64,000 nucleotides of DNA from Haloplanus sp. GDY1 (GTDB lineage Archaea; Halobacteriota; Halobacteria; Halobacteriales; Haloferacaceae): NCBI RefSeq assembly GCF_023703775.1, contig NZ_CP098514.1:1302001-1366000 (forward strand), read 5' to 3'. Below the pieces are notes generated by a model. That model saw nothing but the letters and a program-made list of their open reading frames with translations. It did no database searches and was not told the DNA's origin. The translations under genes and the position numbers were made by a program. Shown in pieces: positions 40,801-49,537 of this stretch. Position 1 is the stretch's first letter. Each line of letters begins with the position of its first letter.

Positions 40801-41340
40801 ATGCAGGACGCCCCCGAGGTGGTCGTGTTGCGACTGGGCCACCGGCCCGGCCGCGACGACCGCATGACGACACACGTGGCCCTGACGGCGCGGGCGCTCG
40901 GCGCCGACCGGGCGGTCCTCGTCGGCGACGCCTCGCAGGCAGGCGAGACGGTGGCCGACATCACCGACCGCTTCGGCGGCCCCTTCGACGTGACGGTGAC
41001 CGACTCCTACCGGCCGCTCCTCCGGGAGTGGGAGGGGACGGTCGTCCACCTGACGATGTACGGCGAACCCGTCGCGGACGTGATCGCGCCGATCCGGGAC
41101 CGCCATCGCGAAGCGCCACTGCTCGTCGTCGTCGGCGCCGGAAAGGTCGACTTCGAGGTGTACGACCGCGCCGACTGGAACGTGGGCGTGACGAACCAGC
41201 CCCACTCCGAGGTGGCGGCGCTGGCGGTGTTTCTCGACCGCCTGTTCGAGGGGCGGGAACTCGACCGCGAGTGGGAGGACGCCGAGCGGCGGGTGGTCCC
41301 GCAGGCGACGGGCAAGCGCGTCGAGGAGGTCGACGACTAG
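40801..41340 (+). CDS. trm56: tRNA (cytidine(56)-2'-O)-methyltransferase
   Basis: 179 residues, the normal aTrm56 length. SPOUT-fold landmarks: VVLRLGHRPGRDDRMTTHVALTARALGADRAVL at the N-terminus, LTMYGEPVADV, and the SAM-knot segment LLVVVGAGKVDFEVYDRADWNVGVTNQPHSEVAALAVFLDRL. It methylates C56 in the T loop of most archaeal tRNAs. It converges with the cytosine permease, overlapping by 4 bp at the stops. Confidence 0.94.
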   Translation: MQDAPEVVVLRLGHRPGRDDRMTTHVALTARALGADRAVLVGDASQAGETVADITDRFGGPFDVTVTDSYRPLLREWEGTVVHLTMYGEPVADVIAPIRDRHREAPLLVVVGAGKVDFEVYDRADWNVGVTNQPHSEVAALAVFLDRLFEGRELDREWEDAERRVVPQATGKRVEEVDD

Positions 41341-42731
41341 AGCCGTTCGGCCGCGGCGTCGACGTCGTGACCGGCGAGGACGCCCGTCTCCTCCAGCAGG
41401 TGGTACGCCGCCGTGTGGACGACGAAGGCGGCGACGAGGCCGTTCAGCGCCGCGCCGCCGGGGCCGGGCAACGGTGCCGGGGCGGGGACGCCGGGGACGA
41501 CCTGTCCGGCGGTGAGGACGGCGACGACGACGCCGACGGCGTAGGCGAGGACCGCGATCCAGCGGACCCCGGTGAAGTCGACGTCCTCCATCCGCGGCAC
41601 GCTCAGCCGCCAGCACAGCAGGAAGTCGGCGATGATGACGCCGCCGAGGGGCGGGACGTACTGCCCGAGCGTCGACAGCCAGGGGATGAGCAGGCTCTCG
41701 GCGCCGGCGAGTGCGAGCAGGATGCCGACCGTCCCGCCGACCAGCACGAAGGGGCGCTTGCGGTCGAACTCGAACGCCTCGCTGCCGGCGACGCCGAAGG
41801 CGTAGGCGGCGTTGTCGTTCGTCGTCCAGATGTTGAGAATCAGGGCGATCAGGCCGATGGCCGCGAGCCCCTGTGCCGCGAGCACCTCGTAGAGGTCGCC
41901 GGCGGGCGTCACGTCGTAGACGGCGCCGCCGACGGCCCCGGAGAGAAAGAGGAAGCCGTTGCCGATCAGGAAGGCGACGAGGCCGGCCCAGAAGCCGACG
42001 CGGGTCGAGGACGCGAACCGCGCCCAGTTGGGCGCCTGCGTCCCGCCGCTGATGAACGTGCCGACGACGATGGTGACCGCGGCGGCGAATCCCATCTCCC
42101 CGCTGCCGCTCCCGGCGAACAGGCCGGAGAGGCCGCCGGCGTCCCCAACCGCGATGAACACGGAGAGCAGGCCGACGACGACCAGGATCGGGACGGCGAT
42201 CAGGGAGAGTTTCTCCATGCCCTCGTAGCCGAAGTACGCCGTCGCGAGGTGGAGCACGCCCCAGAGGACGATGAGCGCGAGCGTGAACGTCGGCGAGTCG
42301 AGGCCGAAGAAGGTGGCCGTCGGGATGGCGACCATCGGGATGGTGACGCCGAACCAGCCGACCTGCGTGCCGCCGAGGAGGAGGTCGGCGAACTTCGCCC
42401 CCCACCGCCCGAAGCTGTACCGGGCGAGGAGGACGGTCGTCAGGCCGGCCTTGGCGGCGATGCCACACAGCGCCGCGACGTAGACGCCGAGGATGGCGTA
42501 GCCCACTGCGGTCGCCGTGAGCATGGGACCGAATCCCATCGCCGCCCCGACTTCGGCGCCGGACCACAGCGTCCCGGCGAAGAAGACGAAGCCGAGCAAC
42601 ACCGCGGAGATACTCACGAGGCCTTTGCGTTCGTCCCGAGGGACGTGATCGATGGGGTAGTCCGGATCGGGGAGGTCTTCGTCCCCGAACACGAACGTTC
42701 GCCACGCCGACGATTCGTCTTCCGTTGCCAT
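41337..42731 (-). CDS. codB: Cytosine permease, NCS1 family
   Basis: 464 residues from ATG 42731 (MATEDESSAW). Twelve TM helices. NCS1 landmarks: FAGTLWSGAEVGAAMGFGPM in TM1, VLLARYSFGRWGAKF, TQVGWFGVTIPM in TM3, and ISGGTQAPNWARFASS. A cation symporter for nucleobases, with cytosine predicted because the divergent neighbour is a cytosine deaminase. The 107-bp gap between the two starts contains AT-rich AGGTATTGTTGATAAAATTTGG, a shared promoter and possible control site. Confidence 0.88.
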   Translation of the reverse strand: MATEDESSAWRTFVFGDEDLPDPDYPIDHVPRDERKGLVSISAVLLGFVFFAGTLWSGAEVGAAMGFGPMLTATAVGYAILGVYVAALCGIAAKAGLTTVLLARYSFGRWGAKFADLLLGGTQVGWFGVTIPMVAIPTATFFGLDSPTFTLALIVLWGVLHLATAYFGYEGMEKLSLIAVPILVVVGLLSVFIAVGDAGGLSGLFAGSGSGEMGFAAAVTIVVGTFISGGTQAPNWARFASSTRVGFWAGLVAFLIGNGFLFLSGAVGGAVYDVTPAGDLYEVLAAQGLAAIGLIALILNIWTTNDNAAYAFGVAGSEAFEFDRKRPFVLVGGTVGILLALAGAESLLIPWLSTLGQYVPPLGGVIIADFLLCWRLSVPRMEDVDFTGVRWIAVLAYAVGVVVAVLTAGQVVPGVPAPAPLPGPGGAALNGLVAAFVVHTAAYHLLEETGVLAGHDVDAAAERL

Positions 42732-42747
42732 TACCCGTTGTCGCACA

Positions 42748-42760
42748 GGTATTGTTGATA
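42748..42760 (-). promoter_or_regulatory. Putative nitrogen-gene motif in the codB/codA promoter region
   Basis: TATCAACAATACC on the codB strand, ending 16 bp before its ATG. It shares AACAATA with the sites upstream of both fmdA copies. In the codA direction the same bases read GGTATTGTTGATAAAA, so it also overlaps a TATA-like element. Confidence 0.3.
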
Positions 42761-42838
42761 AAATTTGGCATTACGCGCACGTTCGTGCGAAACCGGGAGT
42801 GCGAAGGAATTTGTGTCGGCTCCCCCTCGGGGACGGGT

Positions 42839-44122
42839 ATGTCCGAGTACATCGTCACCCGCGGGCGGACGCTCGCCGGCGGCATCGTCGACGTCGAAAT
42901 CGAGGACGGGACGATCCGGCGTCTCGTCCCAGCGGGCGAGGGGGATCCGTCGTCGTTCCCGGCGGACCGCCGGTACGACGCCGACGGGCGGCTGGTGACG
43001 CCGCCGCTGATCGAACCCCACGTCCACCTCGACGCGACGGGGACCGCGGGCGACCCGACCTGGAACGAGAGCGGGACGCTCGCGGAGGGGATCGAGGTCT
43101 GGGCGGCGTACAAGGAGGACATCACCGTCGAGGACGTCCTCGACCGGGCGACCCGGACGGTCGAGTGGTACGCCGCCAACGGCGTCACCCGGATCCGGAC
43201 CCACGCCGACACGACGGAGCCGTCGCTGACGACCGTCGAGGCGCTCCTCGAACTCCGCGAGCGAGTGGCGGACGTCGTCGACCTGCAGGTCGTCGCCTTC
43301 CCGCAGGACGGCATCCTCACCGACGAGTCCCACGAGGACCTGCTCCGCGAGGCCGTCGAGATGGGCGTCGACGCCGTCGGCGCCATCCCCCACAACGAAC
43401 ACACCCGCGAGGACGGCGTCGAGAGCGTGCGGACGGTCTGTGACCTGGCCGAACGGTACGACCGGCCGCTCGACCTCCACATCGACGAGACGGACGACCC
43501 GGGGTCGCGGTTCACCGAGGTGCTGGCGAGCGAGGCACTCAAGCGGGGGATCGGCGACCGCACGACCGCGAGCCACGCCACGGCGATGCACTCCTACAAC
43601 AACGCGTACGCGGACAAGGTGATCTCGCTGCTCGCGGAGAGCGGGGTGGGCGTCGTGACGAACCCGCCGGACAACTCGGTGCTGCAGGGGAGCTACGACG
43701 ACTACCCGCGCCGGCGCGGACACACCCGGATCGACGAACTCCACGAGGCGGGCGTCACCGTCGGCCTCGGCCACGACTCCGTCCTCGACCCGTGGTATCA
43801 CTACGGGCAGGCCGACCCGCTCGACGCCGCCTTCGTCCTCCTCCACTACGCGCACATGGCGGGTCGCGACGACGTGTCCACCCTGTGGGAGATGCTGACC
43901 GCGGCCAACGCCGAAGTGTTCGGCGCGAGCGAGTACGGACTCCGGGAGGGTAACGAGGGGTCGCTCGTCGTGTACGACAGCCCCGACGGGTTCAACGCCC
44001 TGCGCACCCGCGCGCCCCGGACGCTCGTGCTCCGGGAGGGCGACGTCGTGGCGCGGACGGAGCCGTCGAGCGCGACGGTCCACCGCGCCGACGGGACGAG
44101 CGCGGTCGATTTCCACCGGTAG
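42839..44122 (+). CDS. codA: Cytosine deaminase (amidohydrolase family)
   Basis: 427 residues from ATG 42839 (MSEYIVTRGRTLAGG). Metal ligands of subtype III amidohydrolases: His61 and His63 in EPHVHLDAT, His in LHIDETDD, and Asp in LGHDSVLDPW, with GIGDRTTASHATAM containing the catalytic His. It deaminates cytosine to uracil and ammonium. It is divergent from codB, so uptake and deamination form one salvage unit that also yields nitrogen. Confidence 0.92.
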   Translation: MSEYIVTRGRTLAGGIVDVEIEDGTIRRLVPAGEGDPSSFPADRRYDADGRLVTPPLIEPHVHLDATGTAGDPTWNESGTLAEGIEVWAAYKEDITVEDVLDRATRTVEWYAANGVTRIRTHADTTEPSLTTVEALLELRERVADVVDLQVVAFPQDGILTDESHEDLLREAVEMGVDAVGAIPHNEHTREDGVESVRTVCDLAERYDRPLDLHIDETDDPGSRFTEVLASEALKRGIGDRTTASHATAMHSYNNAYADKVISLLAESGVGVVTNPPDNSVLQGSYDDYPRRRGHTRIDELHEAGVTVGLGHDSVLDPWYHYGQADPLDAAFVLLHYAHMAGRDDVSTLWEMLTAANAEVFGASEYGLREGNEGSLVVYDSPDGFNALRTRAPRTLVLREGDVVARTEPSSATVHRADGTSAVDFHR

Positions 44123-44175
44123 GTCGGGCACGGCGGGGCGGACACCGCTCGGCGTCCCCGTCGATCCACGGTCAC

Positions 44176-44493
44176 TCAGGTGACGGCCCAGGGAAGGTCC
44201 TCCTCGTGGCTTCGGAGGAGTTCGAGCAGCGCGTCGATCTCGTCGAACCGCGGCCCGCGGCCGACGCGCCCAGTCTCGCTCTCCCACTCGACGTACCCCA
44301 GGTCGTCGAGCACCGGGAGGTGGTGGTGGACCAGCGAGAGGCGGTCCCGGTCGGCCGTCCCGAGGTCGGCCAGGTCGAGCGTCTCGGTCGCCGAGAGCGT
44401 CGTCAGGACGTCGCGTCGACGGTCGTGTTCCAGCGCTCGCAGACAGTCGTCGAGCGAACTGGACTGGAATCGGCGCGACACGGGATCAGACAC
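44176..44493 (-). CDS. Small winged-HTH protein (DUF7344/ArsR-like)
   Basis: 105 residues. Winged-helix layout LDDCLRALEHDRRRDVLTTLSATETLDLADL, then LSLVHHHLPVLDDLGYVEWESETGRVGRG, the LHHHHLPxLxxxGxVxxD pattern of haloarchaeal ArsR-like/DUF7344 regulators. A C-terminal helix (FDEIDALLELLRSHEED) may mediate dimerisation. It lies between cytosine deaminase and the large HTH-10 protein; the 189 bp upstream of it hold no gene. Confidence 0.83.
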   Translation of the reverse strand: MSDPVSRRFQSSSLDDCLRALEHDRRRDVLTTLSATETLDLADLGTADRDRLSLVHHHLPVLDDLGYVEWESETGRVGRGPRFDEIDALLELLRSHEEDLPWAVT

Positions 44494-44682
44494 CTCCGGA
44501 GCTGGACCGGGAGAGGCCGGGTGCGGGCCGGCCGATCCGAGGGCCGCCGCTCCCCGATATCTGACCGTCCGCGGTGACCGACCGACGCGGTGTGGATCCC
44601 GGGATCCGACTGGCGTGTCGACACATCACTACCCGAATGACGAGGTGAGAACGGAATAAAGACGGTGCCCACATGTGGGGAT

Positions 44683-46173
44683 TCAATCCAGCAGGTGAGA
44701 ACACAGCGTGCGCTGTGCCAGCCGCAGATGTTCGCTGACGGTCCACCGAGAGAGGCCGAGTTCGTCGGCCAGTTCCGAGAGGTTACATTTCCGGTCCCGG
44801 TCGAAGTAGCCGTGGCGATAGGCGGCCTCCAGCATCTCGTACTGCCGGTCGGTCAACACGGACCGGACGCTCCCCGTGATCGGGTCGGTGGCGTCGGGGT
44901 CGGCGTCCCCCCACTCGACGGAGATCGTCGCGTTCGGATACCCCTCCTGGAGGGTCTCCCGAACGCTCCGGGCCGTCCCCGAGTCGGGGACGATCAGCGT
45001 CATCGTCGCCCCGTCGGTGGTCACCCGAAACGTGTGGAACCGGACGCCGAGTCGAACGAGTCGGCTCTCGGGGGTCTCGGTCCCCACGACGACGGCCGAC
45101 TGCCCCTCGGAGGGGACGCCGTAGGGTTCGACCCCGTCGCAGCGGGCCGCCGCCGTCTCCGGATCGCACCCGTCGTCGCCGCGCAGGTAGTACACCGTCT
45201 CCCCCGACCGCGGGACGACCGACACGACGTCGAGCGGACCCCCAACGGCGTCGGGGAGCGCCAGTAGCGGCAGGCCGTCGGGGACGGCGACGGTGAGCGT
45301 GGCGGCGGTGTCGGACGCGAGCGCCCACCGCCACATGGCGGCGCTCAACGCGTAGCCGACGGCGTCCGCGTAATCGACGAGGACCTCCTCGCGCCACGGG
45401 ACCAGGTACTCCGCGTCGGCGAGGTACACCGCGAGGACGCCGTGTTCGACGCCCTCGTGGGAGAGCGGCAGGGCGATGGCGGCCTGCAGACCGTGATCGG
45501 TCGCGACCGCCGCCCAGTCGCGGTTCCGCGACGCGATCGACGCCACGGAGACGGCCTCCTCCGACCGCAGCGCCCGAACGCCGGGGTCGGCCGTGGCGTC
45601 CAGGCCACCGACGGCGCGCAGGTCGTCGAGGTACTCGTCCGCGTAGGCCGACGCGCGCACGCTGGGGTCGCCGGCGTGGTCAGCCGTGCCGATCCACGCC
45701 ATCTCGTATCGGCGCCCCTCGACGATACGGTCACAGAACGCGCGTTCGAGGTCGCTGCGGACGGATTGGGATTCGAGCGCGTCGAACACGTCGTAGAGCG
45801 CCCGGTCGCGTTCGTCGTATCTGGTGACGTCGATGCCGGCCGTGACGACCTCCTGGGGGGTGTCCGCGGAGTCGGGGGGAAGCGGAGCGACGTACGTTCC
45901 CCGCCGGAACTCCTCGTCGGCGAACTCGACGGAGAACTCGACGTACCGACGGGTGCCGGTCTCGATCACCTCGTCGAAGGCGTCGAGGAGCGCCTCCGTC
46001 GCCTCCGGATTGAGCACCTCGTCGAGACGCTTCCCGACCAAGTCCTTCGGCGATTCGGTACTCTTGACCTGTAGACTCGTGTATACGCCGGTGTACGTCC
46101 CCGCGCCGTCGGTGGCGTGGGTCGTCACCAGGATCGGGAGCGATCCGAGGAGTCGGCGGTGACGTTCGGCCAT
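44683..46173 (-). CDS. PAS/GAF sensor with bacterio-opsin-activator HTH-10 domain
   Basis: 496 residues. The N-terminal 120 residues are PAS-like (MAERHRRLLGSLPIL, DLVGKRLDEVLNPEATEALLDAFDEV, GIDVTRYDERDRAL). Residues 130-280 are GAF-like (RRYEMAWIGTADHAG, AIALPLSHEGVEHGVLAVYL, WREEVLVDYADAVGYALSA). Next is the Bat-associated domain, then HTH-10 at the end (LTDRQYEMLEAAYRHGYFDRDRKCNLSELADELGLSRWTVSEHLRLAQ). A one-component sensor-regulator; the signal is unknown. The IS6 element is inserted 101 bp upstream of its start, possibly altering its control. Confidence 0.9.
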   Translation of the reverse strand: MAERHRRLLGSLPILVTTHATDGAGTYTGVYTSLQVKSTESPKDLVGKRLDEVLNPEATEALLDAFDEVIETGTRRYVEFSVEFADEEFRRGTYVAPLPPDSADTPQEVVTAGIDVTRYDERDRALYDVFDALESQSVRSDLERAFCDRIVEGRRYEMAWIGTADHAGDPSVRASAYADEYLDDLRAVGGLDATADPGVRALRSEEAVSVASIASRNRDWAAVATDHGLQAAIALPLSHEGVEHGVLAVYLADAEYLVPWREEVLVDYADAVGYALSAAMWRWALASDTAATLTVAVPDGLPLLALPDAVGGPLDVVSVVPRSGETVYYLRGDDGCDPETAAARCDGVEPYGVPSEGQSAVVVGTETPESRLVRLGVRFHTFRVTTDGATMTLIVPDSGTARSVRETLQEGYPNATISVEWGDADPDATDPITGSVRSVLTDRQYEMLEAAYRHGYFDRDRKCNLSELADELGLSRWTVSEHLRLAQRTLCSHLLD

Positions 46174-46274
46174 CGTGAGCGCCCGTTCCGTCGAAGCCGC
46201 CGGAGGCAGTAATGGATTGTCACTAGTTCCCAGGCGAACGCCGCGGCCGACAGCCGAGTCGCCGGCGTCGATCC

Positions 46275-46972
46275 GGTCGCGTTAAGTTAGCGTGAAGAGT
46301 GAGGCGTGCTGATTTCTAAGTTGTTCATGCCCGAAATCAGCCGCCTCAGCGATGGTAGCGACTGGATCGAATTAGATTTTGTGGAGCGTCAGCGGACACC
46401 CGAGTTCGCGATGCGGCTCGGTATTCAGATGCATGTGGCGGGATTATCACTTTCGAATACCATCTCGATTCTTGAAAGGTTGGGTGTCGAACGATCTCGA
46501 ACGGCCGTTCACAACTGGGTGCAGAAGGCCGATCTACAGCCCGAAGGCGGTGCGAGCCCGAATCACGTTGCACTCGACGAAACTGTGATTCGAATCAACG
46601 ATCAGCAATACTGGCTGTACGCCGCCATCGATCCTGAAACGAACACATTCCTTCATATCCGGCTCTTTAGCACGTATACGACCGGTCTAACCGAAATTTT
46701 CCTGAGCGAATTACGCGAGAAACACGATGTCGAAACCGCCGTGTTTCTCGTCGATGGCGCCAAACATCTCCAAACTGCTCTCAATCGACACGGCCTCGAT
46801 TGCAGATACGAACTCCATGGCAATCGGAATGCTGTCGAACGTATCTTTAGAGAAGTAAAACGACGAACCTCTTCGTTTTCAAATACGTTTAGCCACGTGG
46901 AGCCGACGACCGCAGAATCGTGGCTCCAAGCCCTCGCCGTCTGGTGGAATCGATGCCAAAGTTAACGCGACC
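46275..46972 (+). mobile_element. IS6-family insertion sequence, 698 bp, with 8-bp target duplication
   Basis: The left end GGTCGCGTTAAGTT and the inverted right end GGTCGCGTTAACTT match at 13 of 14 positions. Direct repeats GTCGATCC flank both sides (46267-46274 and 46973-46980), the 8-bp duplication typical of IS6. One intact transposase gene inside, lower in GC than the surroundings. The perfect target duplication points to a recent insertion. It lies in the divergent promoter region between the PAS/GAF regulator and the SPFH gene, whose own presumed promoter (CCCTTTTGCC near 46988) remains. Confidence 0.93.
46306..46965 (+). CDS. IS6-family transposase
   Basis: 219 residues from GTG 46306, or 212 from the ATG at 46327 (MPEISRLSDGSDW), which fits known haloarchaeal relatives. 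DDE residues: Asp in HVALDETVIR, Asp in VFLVDGAKHL, and Glu in NAVERIFREVKRRTSSF. N-terminal HTH LGIQMHVAGLSLSNTISILERLGVERSRTAVHNWVQKAD. Complete length for the family and no frameshift, so probably active. Confidence 0.95.
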   Translation: MLISKLFMPEISRLSDGSDWIELDFVERQRTPEFAMRLGIQMHVAGLSLSNTISILERLGVERSRTAVHNWVQKADLQPEGGASPNHVALDETVIRINDQQYWLYAAIDPETNTFLHIRLFSTYTTGLTEIFLSELREKHDVETAVFLVDGAKHLQTALNRHGLDCRYELHGNRNAVERIFREVKRRTSSFSNTFSHVEPTTAESWLQALAVWWNRCQS

Positions 46973-47019
46973 GTCGATCCCGTGCGAACCCTTTTGCCGG
47001 CCACACCCTAAGTCCCGCC

Positions 47020-48168
47020 ATGGCCCCCGTCGTACTGCAGTCGATTCCCGGAATCGGACCGCTTCTCGTCGGCGTGCTCGTCCTGTTGCTCGCCATCGTC
47101 ACCGTCTACCAGATGGTCGAGATCGTCGACGCGTACGAGAAGAAGGCGCTCACCGTGTTCGGGGAGTACCGCCGGCTGCTCGAACCGGGCATCACGTTCA
47201 TCCCGCCGTTCGTCTCGCGGACGTACGCCTTCGACATGCGGACCCAGACCCTCGACGTGCCGCGCCAGGAGGCCATCACCCGCGACAACTCGCCGGTGAC
47301 CGCCGACGCCGTCGTCTACATCAAGGTGATGGACGCGAAGAAGGCGTTCCTCGAAGTCGACGACTACAAGATGGCGGTGTCGAACCTCGCCCAGACGACG
47401 CTGCGAGCCGTCCTCGGCGACATGGAACTCGACGACACGCTGAACAAGCGCCAGGAGATCAACGCCCGCATCCGGAAGGAACTCGACGAACCGACCGACG
47501 AGTGGGGCGTCCGCGTCGAGAGCGTCGAGGTGCGGGAAGTGAACCCCTCGAAGGACGTCCAGCAGGCGATGGAGCAACAGACCTCCGCGGAGCGCCGCCG
47601 CCGGGCGATGATCCTCGAAGCCCAGGGCGAACGGCGGAGCGCCGTCGAGACGGCCCAGGGGGAAAAGCAGTCGAACATCATCCGCGCGCAGGGTGAGAAA
47701 CAGAGCCAGATCCTCGAAGCCCAGGGTGACGCCATCTCGACGGTGCTGCGGGCGAAGTCGGCGGAGTCGATGGGTGAGCGTGCGGTCATCGACAAGGGGA
47801 TGGAGACGCTCGAACGCATCGGTCAGGGCGAGTCCACCACCTTCGTCCTCCCGCAGGAACTCACGTCGCTGGTCGGCCGGTACGGCAAGCAGTTGACCGG
47901 GAGCGACGTGCAGGACTCGCAGGCGCTCGACTCGCTCGACTTCGACGAGGAGACCCGCGAACTGATCGGCCTCGACGACATCGAGGAGATCCTCGGCCAG
48001 ATCGACGAGGCCGCGGAGATGGACATCGAGGAACTCGAACAGGAGGCCGAGGCGATCAAATCGGGGGCGGGCACGGACATCAAAAGCGCCGACGAGGTCG
48101 TTCAGGACGCCGATCAGGGCGCGGAGTTCGCGGGCGAAGAGCCGGAGACGGAGTCGAACGCCGAGTGA
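47020..48168 (+). CDS. SPFH/band 7 (stomatin/prohibitin-like) protein
   Basis: 382 residues. N-terminal TM segment (GPLLVGVLVLLLAIVTVYQMVEI), SPFH domain about 35-200 (YEKKALTVFGEYRRLLEPGITFIPPF, DVPRQEAITRDNSPVTADAVVYIKV), then a long coiled coil with Ala/Gln/Gly repeats (RRAMILEAQGERRSAVETAQGEKQSNIIRAQGEKQ). An acidic C-terminal tail follows. Members form oligomeric membrane scaffolds and often partner with an NfeD protein or a protease; neither partner lies next to it here. Confidence 0.92.
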   Translation: MAPVVLQSIPGIGPLLVGVLVLLLAIVTVYQMVEIVDAYEKKALTVFGEYRRLLEPGITFIPPFVSRTYAFDMRTQTLDVPRQEAITRDNSPVTADAVVYIKVMDAKKAFLEVDDYKMAVSNLAQTTLRAVLGDMELDDTLNKRQEINARIRKELDEPTDEWGVRVESVEVREVNPSKDVQQAMEQQTSAERRRRAMILEAQGERRSAVETAQGEKQSNIIRAQGEKQSQILEAQGDAISTVLRAKSAESMGERAVIDKGMETLERIGQGESTTFVLPQELTSLVGRYGKQLTGSDVQDSQALDSLDFDEETRELIGLDDIEEILGQIDEAAEMDIEELEQEAEAIKSGAGTDIKSADEVVQDADQGAEFAGEEPETESNAE

Positions 48169-48332
48169 GACGGGACAGCGGTCGGCCGACCGCTCGGCCA
48201 CGGAGACGGCGCGTTTCGTGACCTGCCTCGATCCCCATCATATCAAATCGTGCCAACATTTCGGAAGACGCGGCCGTCGTTTCGAGGGGGTCCGAATCGG
48301 GGGGAACTCGGCTCTCGGGGGAGTTTGGTACT

Positions 48333-48348
48333 TTTTGGCACGCCTAAA
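48333..48348. promoter_or_regulatory. DtxR/Idr-like operator upstream of the dps cluster
   Basis: TTTTGG-CACG-CCTAAA, an imperfect palindrome (one mismatch) immediately before an AT-rich TATA region (AAAATATTAG) and 52 bp before dpsA. The same half-sites occur as TTTAGG-CATA-CCTAAA at 50313-50328. Such TTAGG/CCTAA palindromes are bound by DtxR-family iron regulators (SirR/Idr) in archaea, so iron-dependent repression of the Dps genes is inferred. Confidence 0.6.
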
Positions 48349-48399
48349 ATATTAGATTTCTGATAATGTTTATCTGCATGGAGCGTCAAGTGGGACGGG

Positions 48400-48945
48400 A
48401 TGAGCGCGAAAGAATCCATCCGTCGTGAGGCGGGCAGCGTCGAGGACAACGCCGTCCGCATCGATACCGGGAAGGCCGAACAGGTTATCGAGGCGCTGAA
48501 CACCGACCTCGCGGCCACGTACGTCCTCTACCACCAGCTGAAAAAGCACCACTGGACCGTCGAGGGCGCGGAGTTCGGACAGCTCCACGACTGGTTCGGC
48601 GACGCGGCCGAGGAGGCCGAGGAGAACGCCGACGAAATCGCGGAGCGGGTCCAAGCGCTCGGTGGGGTGCCGATCAGCGGGCCGAGTGCGCTCGACGATC
48701 ACTCCATCGTGGAGTTCGAGGGCGAGGACGTCTACGACGTGCGGACGGCGATGGAGAACGACATGGAGATGTACGGCGACATCATCGAGTCGGTGCGCGA
48801 TCACGTCTCGCTCGCCGAGGACCTCGGCGACTACGCGACGGGCGAACTGCTCCGGGAGACCCTCGAGGACCTCGAAGAGGGCGCCCACGAGGCCGAGCAC
48901 TTCCTCGAGGACGACACGCTCGTCTTGGCGGACGCGACCCACTGA
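48400..48945 (+). CDS. dpsA: DNA-protecting ferritin-like protein DpsA
   Basis: 181 residues, ferritin-like four-helix bundle. The Dps ferroxidase ligands are all present at canonical positions: His51 (KKHHWTVEG), His63 (QLHDWF), Asp78 and Glu82 (NADEIAER). It oxidises and stores iron, detoxifies peroxide and protects DNA. First of three tandem dps genes. The start has a Tyr-free acidic N-terminus typical of haloarchaeal DpsA. A DtxR-like operator precedes it, indicating iron control. Confidence 0.95.
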   Translation: MSAKESIRREAGSVEDNAVRIDTGKAEQVIEALNTDLAATYVLYHQLKKHHWTVEGAEFGQLHDWFGDAAEEAEENADEIAERVQALGGVPISGPSALDDHSIVEFEGEDVYDVRTAMENDMEMYGDIIESVRDHVSLAEDLGDYATGELLRETLEDLEEGAHEAEHFLEDDTLVLADATH

Positions 48946-48958
48946 GGGGGTAAGAACG

Positions 48959-49537
48959 ATGGCGAAGAGACAGATCGGGCTGGTCAGGGAGCCGGACAGC
49001 GGCGACCGACGCCAAGCGTGGGGAACGATCGAGGAGACCGAACTCCGAATCGACCCCGACGACGCCGAAGTGATCGTCGACGCACTCAGCGTCGACCACG
49101 CCGGATCGTTCAACCTGTTTTACCTCCTGCGGAAACACTACTGGACGGCGGCGGGAGCAGAACACGACGAGGTCGCCGACTTCCTCGAAGCGGCGTACAA
49201 GCGCGTGCGGAGGATCAACGACGGCCTCGCGAGACGAATCGTCGAACTCGGCGGCATCCCGCCGAACACGCCGCCGACGATTCAGGAGCGGGCCGAGGTC
49301 CGTCTCGAAGCCGAGGACCTCTACGACCTCCGAGCGTCGCTGGAGGGGGATCTCGAGGCCTACGCGACGCTGGTCGCGAGCATGCGCGAACACGTCCGCC
49401 TCGTCGAGGGACGCGGGGACGACGGAACTGGGGAGCTACTGCGGACCCACCTCGAAGCGCTCGAGGCGGACGCCCACGACGTGGAACAGTTTCTCGAAGA
49501 CGACACGCTCGTTCGAGCGGGGACGACCGAACGATGA
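48959..49537 (+). CDS. Dps-like ferritin-fold paralogue with degenerate ferroxidase site
   Basis: 192 residues from ATG 48959, 13 bp after dpsA. It aligns over its whole length with DpsA (RKHYWTAAGAEHDEVADFLEAAYKRVRRINDGLARRIVELGG, TGELLRTHLEALEADAHDVEQFLEDDTLV). Three of four iron ligands are changed: Tyr61 for His51, Ala73 for His63, and Arg92 for Glu82; only Asp88 remains. It has an extended basic/acidic N-terminus. It may have lost ferroxidase activity and serve structurally, for example as a mixed-shell subunit. It overlaps the third gene by 4 nt (ATGA). Confidence 0.88.
   Translation: MAKRQIGLVREPDSGDRRQAWGTIEETELRIDPDDAEVIVDALSVDHAGSFNLFYLLRKHYWTAAGAEHDEVADFLEAAYKRVRRINDGLARRIVELGGIPPNTPPTIQERAEVRLEAEDLYDLRASLEGDLEAYATLVASMREHVRLVEGRGDDGTGELLRTHLEALEADAHDVEQFLEDDTLVRAGTTER

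Noticed and set aside
40615-43581. 988-codon minus-strand frame
   Set aside because: Shadow of codB and codA in the wrong phase; no domain and biased Arg/Ser/Pro composition.
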